A DNA stretch of 64,000 nt from Nevskiaceae bacterium (lineage in GTDB: Bacteria > Pseudomonadota > Gammaproteobacteria > Nevskiales > Nevskiaceae): assembly GCA_004297005.1 (NCBI GenBank), contig SCVA01000046.1:1-64000 (forward strand). Direction: 5' to 3'. Each line of letters starts with the position of its first letter. The stretch's first letter is position 1. The notes below the pieces were generated by a model, which was not told the DNA's origin, searched no databases, and was given only the letters and a program-made list of their open reading frames with translations. Shown here one piece after another: positions 1-8,856 of the stretch. Position numbers and translations under genes: made by a program.

Positions 1-281
1 ACATCGACGTTCAGCACATCGCCCGCCCGAATCACCCGGTCACCCGGGATGCCGTGCGCGGCTTCCTCGTTGATGCTGATGCAGGTCGAGCCCGGAAAGT
101 CGTAGGCGAGCTTCGGTGCCGAGCGTGCGCCGTGGCGCTCCAGCAGCGTCGCGCCCAGCGCATCCAGCTCGCGCGTGGTCATGCCGGGCTCGGCGGCGTC
201 GAGCATCTCCTGCAGCACGTAGGAAACGATCCTGCCGATGCGCTTGAGCGCGGCCACGTCGTCTTCGGTTTCGATGGTCAT
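1..281 (-). CDS. map: Methionine aminopeptidase, type I (partial, N-terminal part only)
   Basis: Removes the initiator methionine from nascent cytosolic proteins. Only the first 93 codons lie in the window; the gene runs off the left edge. The visible part reads MTIETEDDVAALKRIG at the start and carries the family motif CISINEEAAHGIPG, whose His76 corresponds to the conserved catalytic histidine of bacterial type I enzymes. The metal-binding Asp/His/Glu residues are outside the window. The ATG at 281 gives a normal type I N-terminus, although I see no clear Shine-Dalgarno upstream. It lies 175 bp downstream of an exported orphan gene on the same strand. The usual neighbours (rpsB, glnD) cannot be checked here. 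Confidence 0.93.
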   Translation of the reverse strand, partial: MTIETEDDVAALKRIGRIVSYVLQEMLDAAEPGMTTRELDALGATLLERHGARSAPKLAYDFPGSTCISINEEAAHGIPGDRVIRAGDVLNVD

Positions 282-384
282 GGGATTGGCAATCTGAGTG
301 CGGCGAGATTGCTTGAGGATACTCGTGCAGAAGCGGAGCCAGAGCCGTGAGCTGCGATATCACTGAGTGGTTCTGGTGCTTGGG

Positions 385-425
385 CGAAAATTACTCCGAC
401 CCCTTTTTCGCTCCTTTTTCGGGGG
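385..425 (-). repeat. GGGGTCGGAGTAATTTT-type extragenic signature
   Basis: On the minus strand this short stretch reads GAAAAAGGAGCGAAAAAGGGG followed by TCGGAGTAATTTTC, with two GAAAAAGG-like units in tandem. AAGGGGTC(A/G)GAGT...ATTTT strings are familiar to me as recurrent extragenic sequences near Y1/REP-associated transposase elements, but no transposase gene is present here. It sits in the map/orphan-gene spacer. The assignment rests on memory of the motif only. Confidence 0.3.
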
Positions 426-456
426 TGTGCTGGGCAAGGACAAAAAATGCCGATCT

Positions 457-978
457 TCAAGGGACGCAACCACTCGTATTTGAAGGTGGGCCGATGATGT
501 TGATTTCGCACTGTCCTGCCTGGCTGGTGTCAATGCCAGCGTCGTCTTTGCCGCCGCCCGCGGCAACTGCTATGCCAAGAACGGCTACCGTCCCAAGAGC
601 GACTACCCACCAATTCCGCTCGAACCAACTGGAAGAGCTGGGACCCTGCTGGTTTTGCTGAAGCACAACGTTGGTGTGATTGGGCTGAGACCAAACCGCG
701 ACGGGGCTGCCCATAAATTTCAACACGTCGCCGTCGTTGCGTGATGACGAGAAGGACAGGTGGGGGATGTTTTGAGGGTGCTGCGCCATTTCGCCTGTGG
801 GCGTGATTTCGCTCAATGTTGGCAAGCTGAAAGCCAGATGTGCTTCAAAGCTGTGATTTTGCCCTGCGCCACCAAAGCCGATCCGAAAGGCGACAGTTGG
901 CTGAAACGAAACTGCCTGAGCGGAGGCTTGCAAAGAGAAGGTAAAAATTACGAAGCCCACAAATAAGCGCTGAAACAT
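457..978 (-). CDS. Exported hypothetical protein with one C-terminal membrane segment
   Basis: I do not recognise a family for this 173-residue product. It starts with a clear signal peptide (MFQRLFVGFVIFTFSLQASAQA). A beta-rich, low-complexity middle follows, then a single hydrophobic segment (WWVVALGTVAVLGIAVAAGG, about residues 124-143), and a short Gly/Asp-rich tail containing two cysteines (QCEINIIG, SGCVP). The tail beyond the segment suggests anchoring in the inner membrane. The ATG at 978 is preceded by GGGAAGGGAG at good spacing. Base composition is visibly lower in GC than the neighbours, and it lies beside a transposase relic and a toxin-antitoxin pair, so acquisition by transfer is plausible. 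Function unknown. Confidence 0.7.
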   Translation of the reverse strand: MFQRLFVGFVIFTFSLQASAQAVSFQPTVAFRIGFGGAGQNHSFEAHLAFSLPTLSEITPTGEMAQHPQNIPHLSFSSSRNDGDVLKFMGSPVAVWSQPNHTNVVLQQNQQGPSSSSWFERNWWVVALGTVAVLGIAVAAGGGKDDAGIDTSQAGQCEINIIGPPSNTSGCVP

Positions 979-1030
979 CAGATCACTCCCTTCCCTTATA
1001 AATTTCCCAACGAGCCTGTAGGAAAACGCC

Positions 1031-1065
1031 CCCGCCGAAGCCGATGTGCTTGGCGGGTGATTTTT
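1031..1065. terminator. Possible intrinsic terminator hairpin
   Basis: CCCGCC-GAAGC pairs with GCTT-GGCGGG around the loop CGATGT, with one bulged base. On the plus strand it is followed by TGATTTTT; on the minus strand by GGCGTTTT. It separates the transposase relic from the exported orphan gene. The T-runs are modest. Confidence 0.35.
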
Positions 1066-1181
1066 CGCGATGTATTTCGGCGGCGAGCCGCTGGTTGTTC
1101 ATGGTGGCGATTTCCCGGATCGCGACGCCTTTTGGCTTGTGGGATGGACCATAGCGCGGTTTGGGTACTGTTCCAAGATGG

Positions 1182-1377
1182 TTATCGCGGCGCTTTGCCT
1201 TGCAGCTTCTGGACGTTGTGGACGAGGGCAAAGAGCGTCCATGGCGCATCGACCTTTCGCCGGGATCGCGGGGTCAATCGGCGCAGGTGATGGCTGTCCA
1301 GATTGCCGAAGACCGGCTCGACGATGTCCAGGCCCCGGCTGTTGGATCAGACGCCCCTCACGGGTGTCGATCCGGGG
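1182..1377 (-). pseudogene. IS1182-like transposase C-terminal relic, frameshifted
   Basis: On the minus strand one frame reads GLDIVEPVFGNLDSHHLRRL, continuing to TLFALVHNVQKLQGKAPR and a stop at 1182. This is the characteristic C-terminus of IS1182/IS5-type DDE transposases (the IVEPVFGN block carries the catalytic glutamate). Immediately upstream, DTREGRLIQQ, the expected preceding segment, continues in a different frame, so a frameshift lies near 1340. No N-terminal domain, no first two catalytic aspartates and no terminal inverted repeats are visible. This is a decayed fragment, probably a scar of the event that brought in the flanking genes. Confidence 0.75.
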
Positions 1378-1400
1378 CATTCATAGAGGTGATTCGCGGA

Positions 1401-1418
1401 TGCCCGCCTAAGCGGGCA
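1401..1418. repeat. Short perfect hairpin downstream of parE
   Basis: TGCCCGC and GCGGGCA form a perfect 7-bp stem around CTAA, about 50 nt beyond the parE stop. There is no T-run on either side. It could be a weak transcription end or a fragment of an extragenic repeat. Confidence 0.35.
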
Positions 1419-1465
1419 CGACAAGCTAGCTGAGCTTCGTCACTGACCAGGGCGCCTGTTGCCAG

Positions 1466-1762
1466 CTAAGAATCGAACAGGAGACTGGCGTAGTCGGTTG
1501 CGCCGGGTTGCACATGCAGAACCACCACCTGATCCCTCTCGGCGCGATAGAAGATCAGATTGCGGCCATGCACCCTGCGGCGCACGCCAAAGCGCTCGTA
1601 TCGGGGAACCAGTTGGAAGGCCAGCGGCATATCCGCCAGGCCAAGACAGGCGTCGCGCAGTTCGTGGAGAAAGGAAAGTGCCCGAGCCGGGTTGTCCTGG
1701 GCGATGTAGTCAGCGATGCATCCCAGATCGCTCTCGGCTTCCGCAGTAATCCGAACCTTCAC
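1466..1762 (-). CDS. parE: ParE-family toxin (type II toxin-antitoxin)
   Basis: A 98-residue protein of the RelE/ParE fold. The N-terminus MKVRITAEAESDLGCIADYI is the typical beta strand plus helix. The C-terminal strands carry RRRVHGRNLIFYRAERDQVVVLHVQPG, the usual ParE core before a short tail. Family members of the ParE branch inhibit DNA gyrase, while RelE members cleave mRNA; the low basic/aromatic content of the C-terminus and the ParD-type partner favour the ParE branch. The start is GTG at 1762, overlapping the antitoxin stop as GTGA, so the two genes are translationally coupled. It is the second gene of a two-gene operon and sits beside a transposase relic. Confidence 0.88.
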   Translation of the reverse strand: MKVRITAEAESDLGCIADYIAQDNPARALSFLHELRDACLGLADMPLAFQLVPRYERFGVRRRVHGRNLIFYRAERDQVVVLHVQPGATDYASLLFDS

Positions 1763-1998
1763 GCTCCCAGCTTCTTGGCCAGGCGCTCGAACACTTTCTC
1801 CGCGGCTGCGGTGCGCCCTGCGTCGGCATCTGCCAATCCGCGCGCAACCGATGCGTCGAGGGCTGCCAGGTGGGATTCGCGGTCCTGGATCAGGCGCACC
1901 CCCTCCCTGAGCACTTCGCTCTTCGAGCCGTAACGACCCGAATCCACGAGCTGCTGAACATACCCTTCGAGCTGCTTGCCAAGATCGGCGCTGATCAT
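1759..1998 (-). CDS. parD: ParD-family antitoxin (CopG/ribbon-helix-helix type)
   Basis: A protein of 79 residues from the chosen start MISADLGKQLEGYVQQLVDS. The family hallmark GRYGSKSEVLREGVRLIQDRE follows, forming the ribbon-helix-helix DNA-binding and dimer unit. The C-terminal half (SVARGLADADAGRTAAAEKV) is the acidic, flexible toxin-binding tail. The open frame continues 19 codons upstream, but the ATG at 1998 has GGAAG at ideal distance and matches the family length and first strand. The product neutralises ParE and should repress its own promoter. The direct repeat at 2038-2055 is a candidate operator. Confidence 0.87.
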   Translation of the reverse strand: MISADLGKQLEGYVQQLVDSGRYGSKSEVLREGVRLIQDRESHLAALDASVARGLADADAGRTAAAEKVFERLAKKLGA

Positions 1999-2037
1999 CG
2001 TGCTGACTTCCAGTTGCGCGGAATCCAGTGTTTTGGC

Positions 2038-2055
2038 GTTATCAACTGTTATCAA
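2038..2055 (-). promoter_or_regulatory. Candidate parDE operator: 10-bp-spaced direct repeat
   Basis: Two identical GTTATCAA units (2038-2045 and 2048-2055) lie 40-57 bp upstream of the parD start, separated by CT. The 10-bp spacing places both on one face of the helix, as expected for a ribbon-helix-helix repressor. Functional assignment is inference. Confidence 0.35.
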
Positions 2056-2204
2056 AGTGGGGAAGATGGCCGGCCGAGACTGCTATTCCTGGTTCCACGG
2101 TGCCGTTCTCAGTGGCGATACAAGTGCGGGGGGCGGTCAGTGCTCATCCGGGGGGTGGTGGACGAGGTTGGCTTCTCGGGGATCGCGTGCCGCCGCCCGG
2201 CGTC

Positions 2205-2270
2205 CGGACACCCTGTCCGGCGGCCCCGTGAAAAGTGTCCGCCAGAGTGTCCGCTGTCCGCTCTCGGACA
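2205..2270 (+). promoter_or_regulatory. Cluster of TGTCCG/CGGACA half-sites, candidate enhancer for the NtrC-type regulator
   Basis: Six hexamer half-sites occur in 66 bp: CGGACA at 2205, TGTCCG at 2214, 2236, 2248 and 2255, and CGGACA at 2265. The last pair forms the perfect palindrome TGTCCGCTCTCGGACA (2255-2270), and GTCCGGAC (2202-2209) is another. The cluster lies about 70-130 bp upstream of the sigma-54 promoter at 2337, the usual distance for an upstream activating sequence. The obvious ligand is the sigma-54 activator encoded at 7450-8793. The motif is seen; the binding is inferred. Confidence 0.6.
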
Positions 2271-2336
2271 GCGTTTGAGGGCGGGCAAAAAACATAAAAC
2301 ATCGATAAATTAATAAGTTAGAGAGGTTGGCAAGCT

Positions 2337-2352
2337 TGGCACGCGCCTGGCT
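2337..2352 (+). promoter_or_regulatory. Sigma-54 (-24/-12) promoter of the efflux operon
   Basis: The sequence TGGCACG-CGCC-TGGCT matches the RpoN consensus TGGCACG-N4-TTGCW at all positions except one base of the -12 block. The invariant GG (2338-2339) and GC (2350-2351) are spaced exactly 12 bp. Transcription would start near 2363, 26 bp before the first gene. The downstream operon encodes its own sigma-54 activator. Confidence 0.75.
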
Positions 2353-2388
2353 TTAACTGTCTCGCAAGCCACTGCAAGGAGTTCCGCC

Positions 2389-2880
2389 ATGACCCACTCG
2401 CTCAAGTCCCTCACCGCCTTCGCCGCCCTCGGCCTCGCGCTGGGCACCGCCGCTACCACCGCCAGCGCGGCGGGCATCACCTACAACCAGCCGGTTACCT
2501 ACACCGCGCCGGTGGTCTATACCGCGCCGGTGGTCTACGGCGCCGGGGTGACCTACGCCGCTGGCCTGAGCCAGACCGCCACCACACAGCCCGTCGTGCT
2601 GGAGCGGGTGATCGTCACGCCCAAGGGCCGCTACACCGCCGCCGAGTGGAAGAGCCGTCAGGCCCGCCGTCAGCAACTGGTCGCCGAGGCGGCGCCGGTG
2701 CTGCTCGACAAGCTGATCGTCACCCCGGCGCGCAACTACAGCGTCGCCGAGTGGCGCGCGCAGCAGGCGGAGCGCCAGTTCGTGGCGCTGCAGCAGCGCC
2801 CGGCCAAGTCGCGCAACTGGCTGCACGCGGTCTGGCGCAGCCTGGGCTTCAAGCGCCAGCCGCTGGAGGTGCAGGGCTAA
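2389..2880 (+). CDS. Secreted repeat protein leading the efflux operon
   Basis: This 163-residue product is unrecognised. It has a signal peptide (cleavage near TTASAA, about residue 28), then a short Tyr/Val-rich run of near-repeats (PVTYTAPVVYTAPVVYGAGV). An internal duplication follows: LERVIVTPKGRYTAAEWKSR (about 72-91) aligns with LDKLIVTPARNYSVAEWRAQ (about 106-125), each ending in an Arg/Gln-rich helix. The tail is basic. It is the first gene after the sigma-54 promoter, and its stop overlaps the adaptor start (TAATG), implying coupled translation. A periplasmic or exported partner of the transporter, a substrate, or a sensor ligand are all possible. There are no cysteines and no enzyme motif. 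Confidence 0.75.
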   Translation: MTHSLKSLTAFAALGLALGTAATTASAAGITYNQPVTYTAPVVYTAPVVYGAGVTYAAGLSQTATTQPVVLERVIVTPKGRYTAAEWKSRQARRQQLVAEAAPVLLDKLIVTPARNYSVAEWRAQQAERQFVALQQRPAKSRNWLHAVWRSLGFKRQPLEVQG

Positions 2881-4148
2881 TGGCAGGCATCCCCAGCACC
2901 GCGGGGCAGGACATCCCGCTGGAGCGCGCGCCCGGCCGACGCCGGCGCGGGCTGATTCTCGCCGCCGTCGCGGCCTTGCTGGCCCTGCTGGTCTGGGCCG
3001 CCCTGCGCGCCGGTGGCGGCCAGCGCGCGGTGGCGGCCGAGAGCCTGCGGATGGCGACGGTGAGCCGTGGCGAGTTCATCGCCGATGTCTCCGCCCAGGG
3101 CCGGGTGGTGGCGGCGGTCAGCCCCACGCTGTACGCACCGGCGGTGGGCACCATCAATCTCAAGGTCAATGCCGGCGACCGGGTCGAGAAGGGCCAGTTG
3201 CTGGCCGAACTCGACAGCCCGGAAATCCAGAACCAGTACGCGCAGGAAGAGGCCAATCTCGCCGGTCTGCGCGCCAGCTACCAGCGCGAGCGCCTGGAGG
3301 TGGAAACCCGCCGTCTGCAGAACCAGCAGGCGGTCGATCTCGCCAAGGTTGCCGAGGAAGGCGCCGAGCGCGAGCGCAAGCGCGCCCAGGAGGCCTATGG
3401 CATGGGCGTGCTGCCGATCATGGAGGTGGACCGCCGCGCCGACGAGCTGATCAACGCCCAGTTGCGCCACCGCCACGCGCAGGAGGAAGTGCGCCTGCAA
3501 GCCAAGAGCCTGGACCTGCAACTGCGCGGCCGCGCCCTGGAGCTGGAGCGCCAGCAACTGGTGGTGGACAACATGCGCCGCCGCGCCGAGGAGCTGCGCA
3601 TCACCGCGCCGGTGAATGGGGTGATCGGCACGCTGTCGGTCTTGCAGCGCGCGGCGGTGGCCGCCAATCAGGCGCTGATGACGGTGGTCGATCTCTCGGC
3701 GCTGGAAGTGGAGATACAAGTGCCGGAGACCTATGCCGACAGCCTGGGCCTGGAGATGCCGGCGGAGGTGCGCCTGGGCAGCCAGACCTTCCCGGCGCGG
3801 CTCACCGCGATCTCGCCGGAGGTGGCCAACAACCAGGTCACCGGCCGCGTCGCCTTCACCGGCGACAAGCCGCCGGAGCTGCGCCAGAACCAGAGGGTGA
3901 GCGTGCGCATCGTGCTCGACCAGCGCCAGGACGTGCTGCGGGTGCCGCGCGGGCCGTTCATCGAGGCCGGCGGCGGGCGCTACGCCTACGTGGTGCGCGA
4001 CGGCCTGGCGGTGCGCACGCCGGTGACGCTGGGTGCGATCTCGATCAACCAGGTGGAGATTGTTTCCGGCGTCGAGGCCGGTGAGCAGTTGGTGATTTCC
4101 GGTGACCAGGCCTTTGAAGCGGCCGACACCGTTTCGATTCGTAACTAG
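2880..4148 (+). CDS. MacA/HlyD-type periplasmic adaptor of ABC efflux pump
   Basis: A 422-residue membrane fusion protein. One N-terminal transmembrane helix (LILAAVAALLALLVWAALRA) anchors it to the inner membrane. The first half of a biotinyl-lipoyl domain (VGTINLKVNAGDRVEKGQLLAELDSPE) follows, then a long alpha-helical hairpin rich in Glu/Arg/Gln, and the second lipoyl half with the beta-barrel domain (ITAPVNGVIGTL). The product links an inner-membrane ABC pump to an outer-membrane channel of TolC type, which is not encoded nearby. Its ATG overlaps the upstream stop. The ATPase gene follows after 15 bp. The exported compound is unknown. Confidence 0.9.
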   Translation: MAGIPSTAGQDIPLERAPGRRRRGLILAAVAALLALLVWAALRAGGGQRAVAAESLRMATVSRGEFIADVSAQGRVVAAVSPTLYAPAVGTINLKVNAGDRVEKGQLLAELDSPEIQNQYAQEEANLAGLRASYQRERLEVETRRLQNQQAVDLAKVAEEGAERERKRAQEAYGMGVLPIMEVDRRADELINAQLRHRHAQEEVRLQAKSLDLQLRGRALELERQQLVVDNMRRRAEELRITAPVNGVIGTLSVLQRAAVAANQALMTVVDLSALEVEIQVPETYADSLGLEMPAEVRLGSQTFPARLTAISPEVANNQVTGRVAFTGDKPPELRQNQRVSVRIVLDQRQDVLRVPRGPFIEAGGGRYAYVVRDGLAVRTPVTLGAISINQVEIVSGVEAGEQLVISGDQAFEAADTVSIRN

Positions 4149-4163
4149 AGCGAGGACCACAAC

Positions 4164-4847
4164 ATGCTGCAGATGGATGGCGTACAGAAGATCTACCGGA
4201 CCGATCTGGTCCAGACCTATGCCCTGCGCTCGCTCAGCCTGCGCGTCGCCGAAGGCGAGTTCGTGGCGGTGACCGGCCCCAGCGGCTCGGGCAAGACCAC
4301 CTTCCTCAACATCGCCGGCCTCCTGGAAACCTTCGAGGCCGGCAGCTACCGGCTCGACGGCGAGGATGTCAGCAAGCTCTCCGACCACGCGCGCTCGCGG
4401 CTGCGCAACGTCAAGATCGGTTTCATCTTCCAGTCCTTCAACCTGATCCCCGATCTCAACGTCTACGACAACGTCGATGTGCCGCTGCGTTACCGCGGCA
4501 TGGCCGGCAGCGAGCGCAAGCGGCGGATCACCGAGGCGCTGGAGCGCGTGGGCCTCGCCTCGCGCCACCAGCATCTGCCCTCGCAGCTCTCGGGCGGTCA
4601 GCAGCAGCGTGTGGCTATTGCCCGCGCCCTGGCCGGCTCGCCGCGCATCCTGCTCGCCGACGAACCCACCGGCAATCTCGACTCGCTGATGGCGCGCGAG
4701 GTGATGAACATGCTGGAAGAGATCAACACCCAGGGCACCACCATCGTCATGGTCACCCACGATCCGGAGCTGGCTCGCCGCGTGCACCGCAACATCCATG
4801 TGATGGATGGCCAGGTGTCCGATCTCGACCAGCGCCTTGCCGCCTAG
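4164..4847 (+). CDS. ABC transporter ATP-binding protein, MacB/LolD type
   Basis: A stand-alone nucleotide-binding subunit of 227 residues. Walker A GPSGSGKTT (38-46), signature LSGGQQQRVAIARAL, Walker B ILLADEPTGNLD and the switch histidine in MVTHDPELA are all intact. This is the class that pairs with FtsX/MacB-like permeases and drives mechanotransmission or lipoprotein, peptide or drug efflux. It sits between the adaptor gene and two permease genes, with 9-15 bp gaps, so it is part of one complex. In E. coli MacB the ATPase and permease are fused; here they are separate polypeptides. GAGG lies upstream of the ATG. Confidence 0.93.
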   Translation: MLQMDGVQKIYRTDLVQTYALRSLSLRVAEGEFVAVTGPSGSGKTTFLNIAGLLETFEAGSYRLDGEDVSKLSDHARSRLRNVKIGFIFQSFNLIPDLNVYDNVDVPLRYRGMAGSERKRRITEALERVGLASRHQHLPSQLSGGQQQRVAIARALAGSPRILLADEPTGNLDSLMAREVMNMLEEINTQGTTIVMVTHDPELARRVHRNIHVMDGQVSDLDQRLAA

Positions 4848-4856
4848 GAGCCGCCC

Positions 4857-6167
4857 ATGCTCGGCTATTACCTCCAGCTCGGCTTCCGCAATCTGCGGCG
4901 CTCGCCAGTGCTCACCGCGCTGATCATCCTCACGCTCGCGGTCGGCGTCGCCGCCAGCATGTCCACGCTCACCGTGCTGTACATGATGTCCGGCGACCCC
5001 ATCCCGCAGAAAAGCGCACGCCTGCTCACGCTCAAGCTCGACAACTATCCGCTGGATTTCAACGACACCGAGGAGAAGCTGCCCTCGATCCTGACCTGGA
5101 CCGACGTGCGCAATCTGCGCGAGGACGGCAAGGGCCTGCGCCGCACCGGGCTCTACGGCATTTCCGGCATCGTCTACCCCAACAAGGAAGGCGTGAAGAA
5201 CTTCTTCGCCGACGGCGTGGCGGTGGATGCCGATTTCTTCGCGATGATGGATGCGCCCTTCGTCGCTGGTGGCGCCTGGACCGCCGCCGAGGACCGCAGC
5301 GAGGCGCGGGTGGCGGTGATCGCCAAGCCGCTGGCCGAGAAGTTGTTCGGTAAGGAATCGGCCATCGGCCGCAATCTGCGCATGGACAGCGAGGAGTTCC
5401 GCGTGGTCGGCGTGCTCGACGAGTGGAAGCCGACGCCGAAGTTCTACCGCATGGACAGCGGCTCCAGCGCCGGCAGCGATGCCGACGATATCTTCATCCC
5501 GCTCAGCGCCGCCCTGGCGGCGCATCGGGATGTGTCCGGCAACACCAGTTGCTTCAGCAATGCCGACCCCGGCTTCGAGGGCCTGATGCGCTCCGAGTGC
5601 ATCTGGCTGCGCTACTGGGTGGAACTGGGCTCGGCGTCCGAGCGCGCCGAATACCGCGACTACCTGAGCGCCTACGTGCAACGGCAGAAGCAGCTCGGTC
5701 GCCTGCCGCGCCCGGACAAGAGCGGGCTCTACAACGTGCGCGAATGGCTGCAGGAGATCGAGGTGGTGGACGACGACACCCGCCTGCAAACCTGGCTGGC
5801 CTTCGGCTTTCTGAGCGTCTGCCTGGTCAACACCATCGGCCTGCTGCTCGCCAAGTTCACCGCCCGCACGGCGGAGATCGGCGTGCGCCGCGCCCTGGGC
5901 GCCACCCGCGCGCAGATTTTCCTGCAGTACCTGAGCGAGGCGGCGGCGCTGGGCCTGGTCGGCAGCATCATCGGCGTCGCCGGCGCCTTCGGCATGCTGC
6001 ACCTCTTGGCCAAGCAGTCACCGGACCTCGAGCAGTACGCGCGCATGGACCCGACCATGCTGGCGACCACCGTGGTGCTGTCGGTGCTGGCGGCGGTGAT
6101 CGCCGGCCTGCTGCCCACCCTGCGCGCGACGCAGGTGGTGCCGGCCCTGCAACTCAAATCGCAGTAA
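4857..6167 (+). CDS. ABC transporter permease 1 (MacB/FtsX family)
   Basis: A 436-residue permease with the MacB layout. One N-terminal transmembrane helix (ALIILTLAVGVAASMSTLTVLYMM) is followed by a large periplasmic MacB_PCD domain (about residues 45-310) and three C-terminal helices. The FtsX-domain loop EIGVRRALGATRAQIFLQYLSEA connects to the ATPase. The periplasmic domain contains two cysteines (NTSCFSN, RSECIW) that could form a disulfide. It is followed 26 bp later by a second, divergent permease, so the transporter is most likely a heterodimer of permeases with two copies of the ATPase. Confidence 0.9.
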   Translation: MLGYYLQLGFRNLRRSPVLTALIILTLAVGVAASMSTLTVLYMMSGDPIPQKSARLLTLKLDNYPLDFNDTEEKLPSILTWTDVRNLREDGKGLRRTGLYGISGIVYPNKEGVKNFFADGVAVDADFFAMMDAPFVAGGAWTAAEDRSEARVAVIAKPLAEKLFGKESAIGRNLRMDSEEFRVVGVLDEWKPTPKFYRMDSGSSAGSDADDIFIPLSAALAAHRDVSGNTSCFSNADPGFEGLMRSECIWLRYWVELGSASERAEYRDYLSAYVQRQKQLGRLPRPDKSGLYNVREWLQEIEVVDDDTRLQTWLAFGFLSVCLVNTIGLLLAKFTARTAEIGVRRALGATRAQIFLQYLSEAAALGLVGSIIGVAGAFGMLHLLAKQSPDLEQYARMDPTMLATTVVLSVLAAVIAGLLPTLRATQVVPALQLKSQ

Positions 6168-6193
6168 ACCGCGAGCCCTCAAGGAGCCATCGC

Positions 6194-7417
6194 ATGGAAA
6201 TCCGTCCCATCCTCTCCGCGCTGCGCCACAACATGACCGGCGCGCTGCTGATCGCCACCCAGGTGGCGCTGACGCTGGCGATCATCAGCAACTCCGCCTC
6301 GGTGATCCGCGACCGCCTCGCGGTCGCCCAGCGCGACTCCGGCATCGACGCCGAGTCGCGCATCATCACCCAGCGGCCGATCCTGTTCTCGCAGATCGAC
6401 CTCGCCAATTTGATCCAGACCGATCTCGACGCCCTGCGCGCGATCCCTGGCGTGGAATCGGTCACCATCACCAACCAGGTGCCGATGGGGCGCAGCGGCT
6501 GGAGCTCGACCTTTGCCACCGAGCGGGTGCCGACCGCGCCCAGCCAGAGCGCAGGCCTGTACTTCGACGGTGGTCGGTTGCTGGAAACCTTCGGCCTGAA
6601 GATCGTCGAGGGTCGCGGCTTTCGCGACGACGAGATCGTCAACATCGACCCCAAGGTGCAGAACCCGCCACCCAACGGCGTGCTGCTCACCCGCCGCCTG
6701 GCCGAGGCCCTGTTCCCCGGGCAGAGTCAGTTTGTCGGGCGCATCTTCTACCAGGGCAACAGCCCGGATGCCGAGGAGATGCGCATCGTCGGCGTGATCG
6801 AGCGCTTTACCACGCCCTGGGCGCAGACCGGCCCGGACAACGAATACGCGGTGGTGTTCCCGGCGCGCTATCTCAACCCCTTCAATCACTACGTCGTGCG
6901 CGCGGCGCCGGGCGCCGAGGCAGAGGTGCGCAAGGCCATGGAGGCGGCGCTGGAAAAGAACGAGCCCGGCCGCGTCAGCGTCGGCCAGTATTCGGTGCAA
7001 GAGATGCGCGACCGTCGCTACCGTGGCGAGCGCGCCCTGGCCTGGCTGCTGGTGTCGGTGACGGTTTTCCTGCTCGGAGTCACCGCCAGCGGCATCGTCG
7101 GCATGGCCAGTCTCTGGGTGAACCTGCGCCGCAAGCAGATCGGCGTGCGCCGCGCACTGGGCGCCACCCGCGGCGACATCGTCCGTTATTTCCTCACCGA
7201 GAACCTGCTCATCACCAGCGCCGGCATCGCCATCGGCGTGCTCGCCGCCTGGGGACTCAACGGCGTGCTGATGAGCGAGTTGTCGGTGCCGCGCCTGCCG
7301 CTGGACTACCTGCTGGTCGGCGTGCTGCTGATGCTGCTGCTCGGCGTGATCGCCGTGCTCGGCCCGGCCCTGCGTGCGGCGCAGCTATCGCCGGCGCTGG
7401 CGACCCGCAGCGTATGA
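6194..7417 (+). CDS. ABC transporter permease 2 (MacB/FtsX family)
   Basis: The second permease, 407 residues, has the same architecture as its neighbour: an N-terminal helix (GALLIATQVALTLAIISNSAS), a periplasmic domain, then three helices with the FtsX coupling segment QIGVRRALGATRGDIVRYFLTEN. The ATG at 6194 follows AAGGAG. The long open frame upstream of it overlaps permease 1 in another frame and is not coding. The two permeases share the coupling loop but differ strongly in the periplasmic part, as expected for asymmetric partners recognising one substrate. The regulator gene follows after 32 bp. Confidence 0.9.
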   Translation: MEIRPILSALRHNMTGALLIATQVALTLAIISNSASVIRDRLAVAQRDSGIDAESRIITQRPILFSQIDLANLIQTDLDALRAIPGVESVTITNQVPMGRSGWSSTFATERVPTAPSQSAGLYFDGGRLLETFGLKIVEGRGFRDDEIVNIDPKVQNPPPNGVLLTRRLAEALFPGQSQFVGRIFYQGNSPDAEEMRIVGVIERFTTPWAQTGPDNEYAVVFPARYLNPFNHYVVRAAPGAEAEVRKAMEAALEKNEPGRVSVGQYSVQEMRDRRYRGERALAWLLVSVTVFLLGVTASGIVGMASLWVNLRRKQIGVRRALGATRGDIVRYFLTENLLITSAGIAIGVLAAWGLNGVLMSELSVPRLPLDYLLVGVLLMLLLGVIAVLGPALRAAQLSPALATRSV

Positions 7418-7449
7418 TCCTGTTCGGGGTGAGTCTTGGGGTCTGAGGC

Positions 7450-8793
<1,344 letters not shown>

Positions 8794-8856
8794 AGCCCCT
8801 CCAACTCGCGCCAATCTGCGACGCGCCGACCGAGGAAAGCCGTACCCTTCCGTCTC

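Noticed and set aside
983..1249. Open frame on the minus strand overlapping the transposase relic
   Set aside because: No family features, and it reads across the relic stop in another frame.
2877..6002. Very long open frame antisense to the efflux operon (over 1,000 codons)
   Set aside because: It is a GC-rich shadow frame rich in His/Ala/Arg with no domains; the plus-strand genes have clear motifs and ribosome sites.
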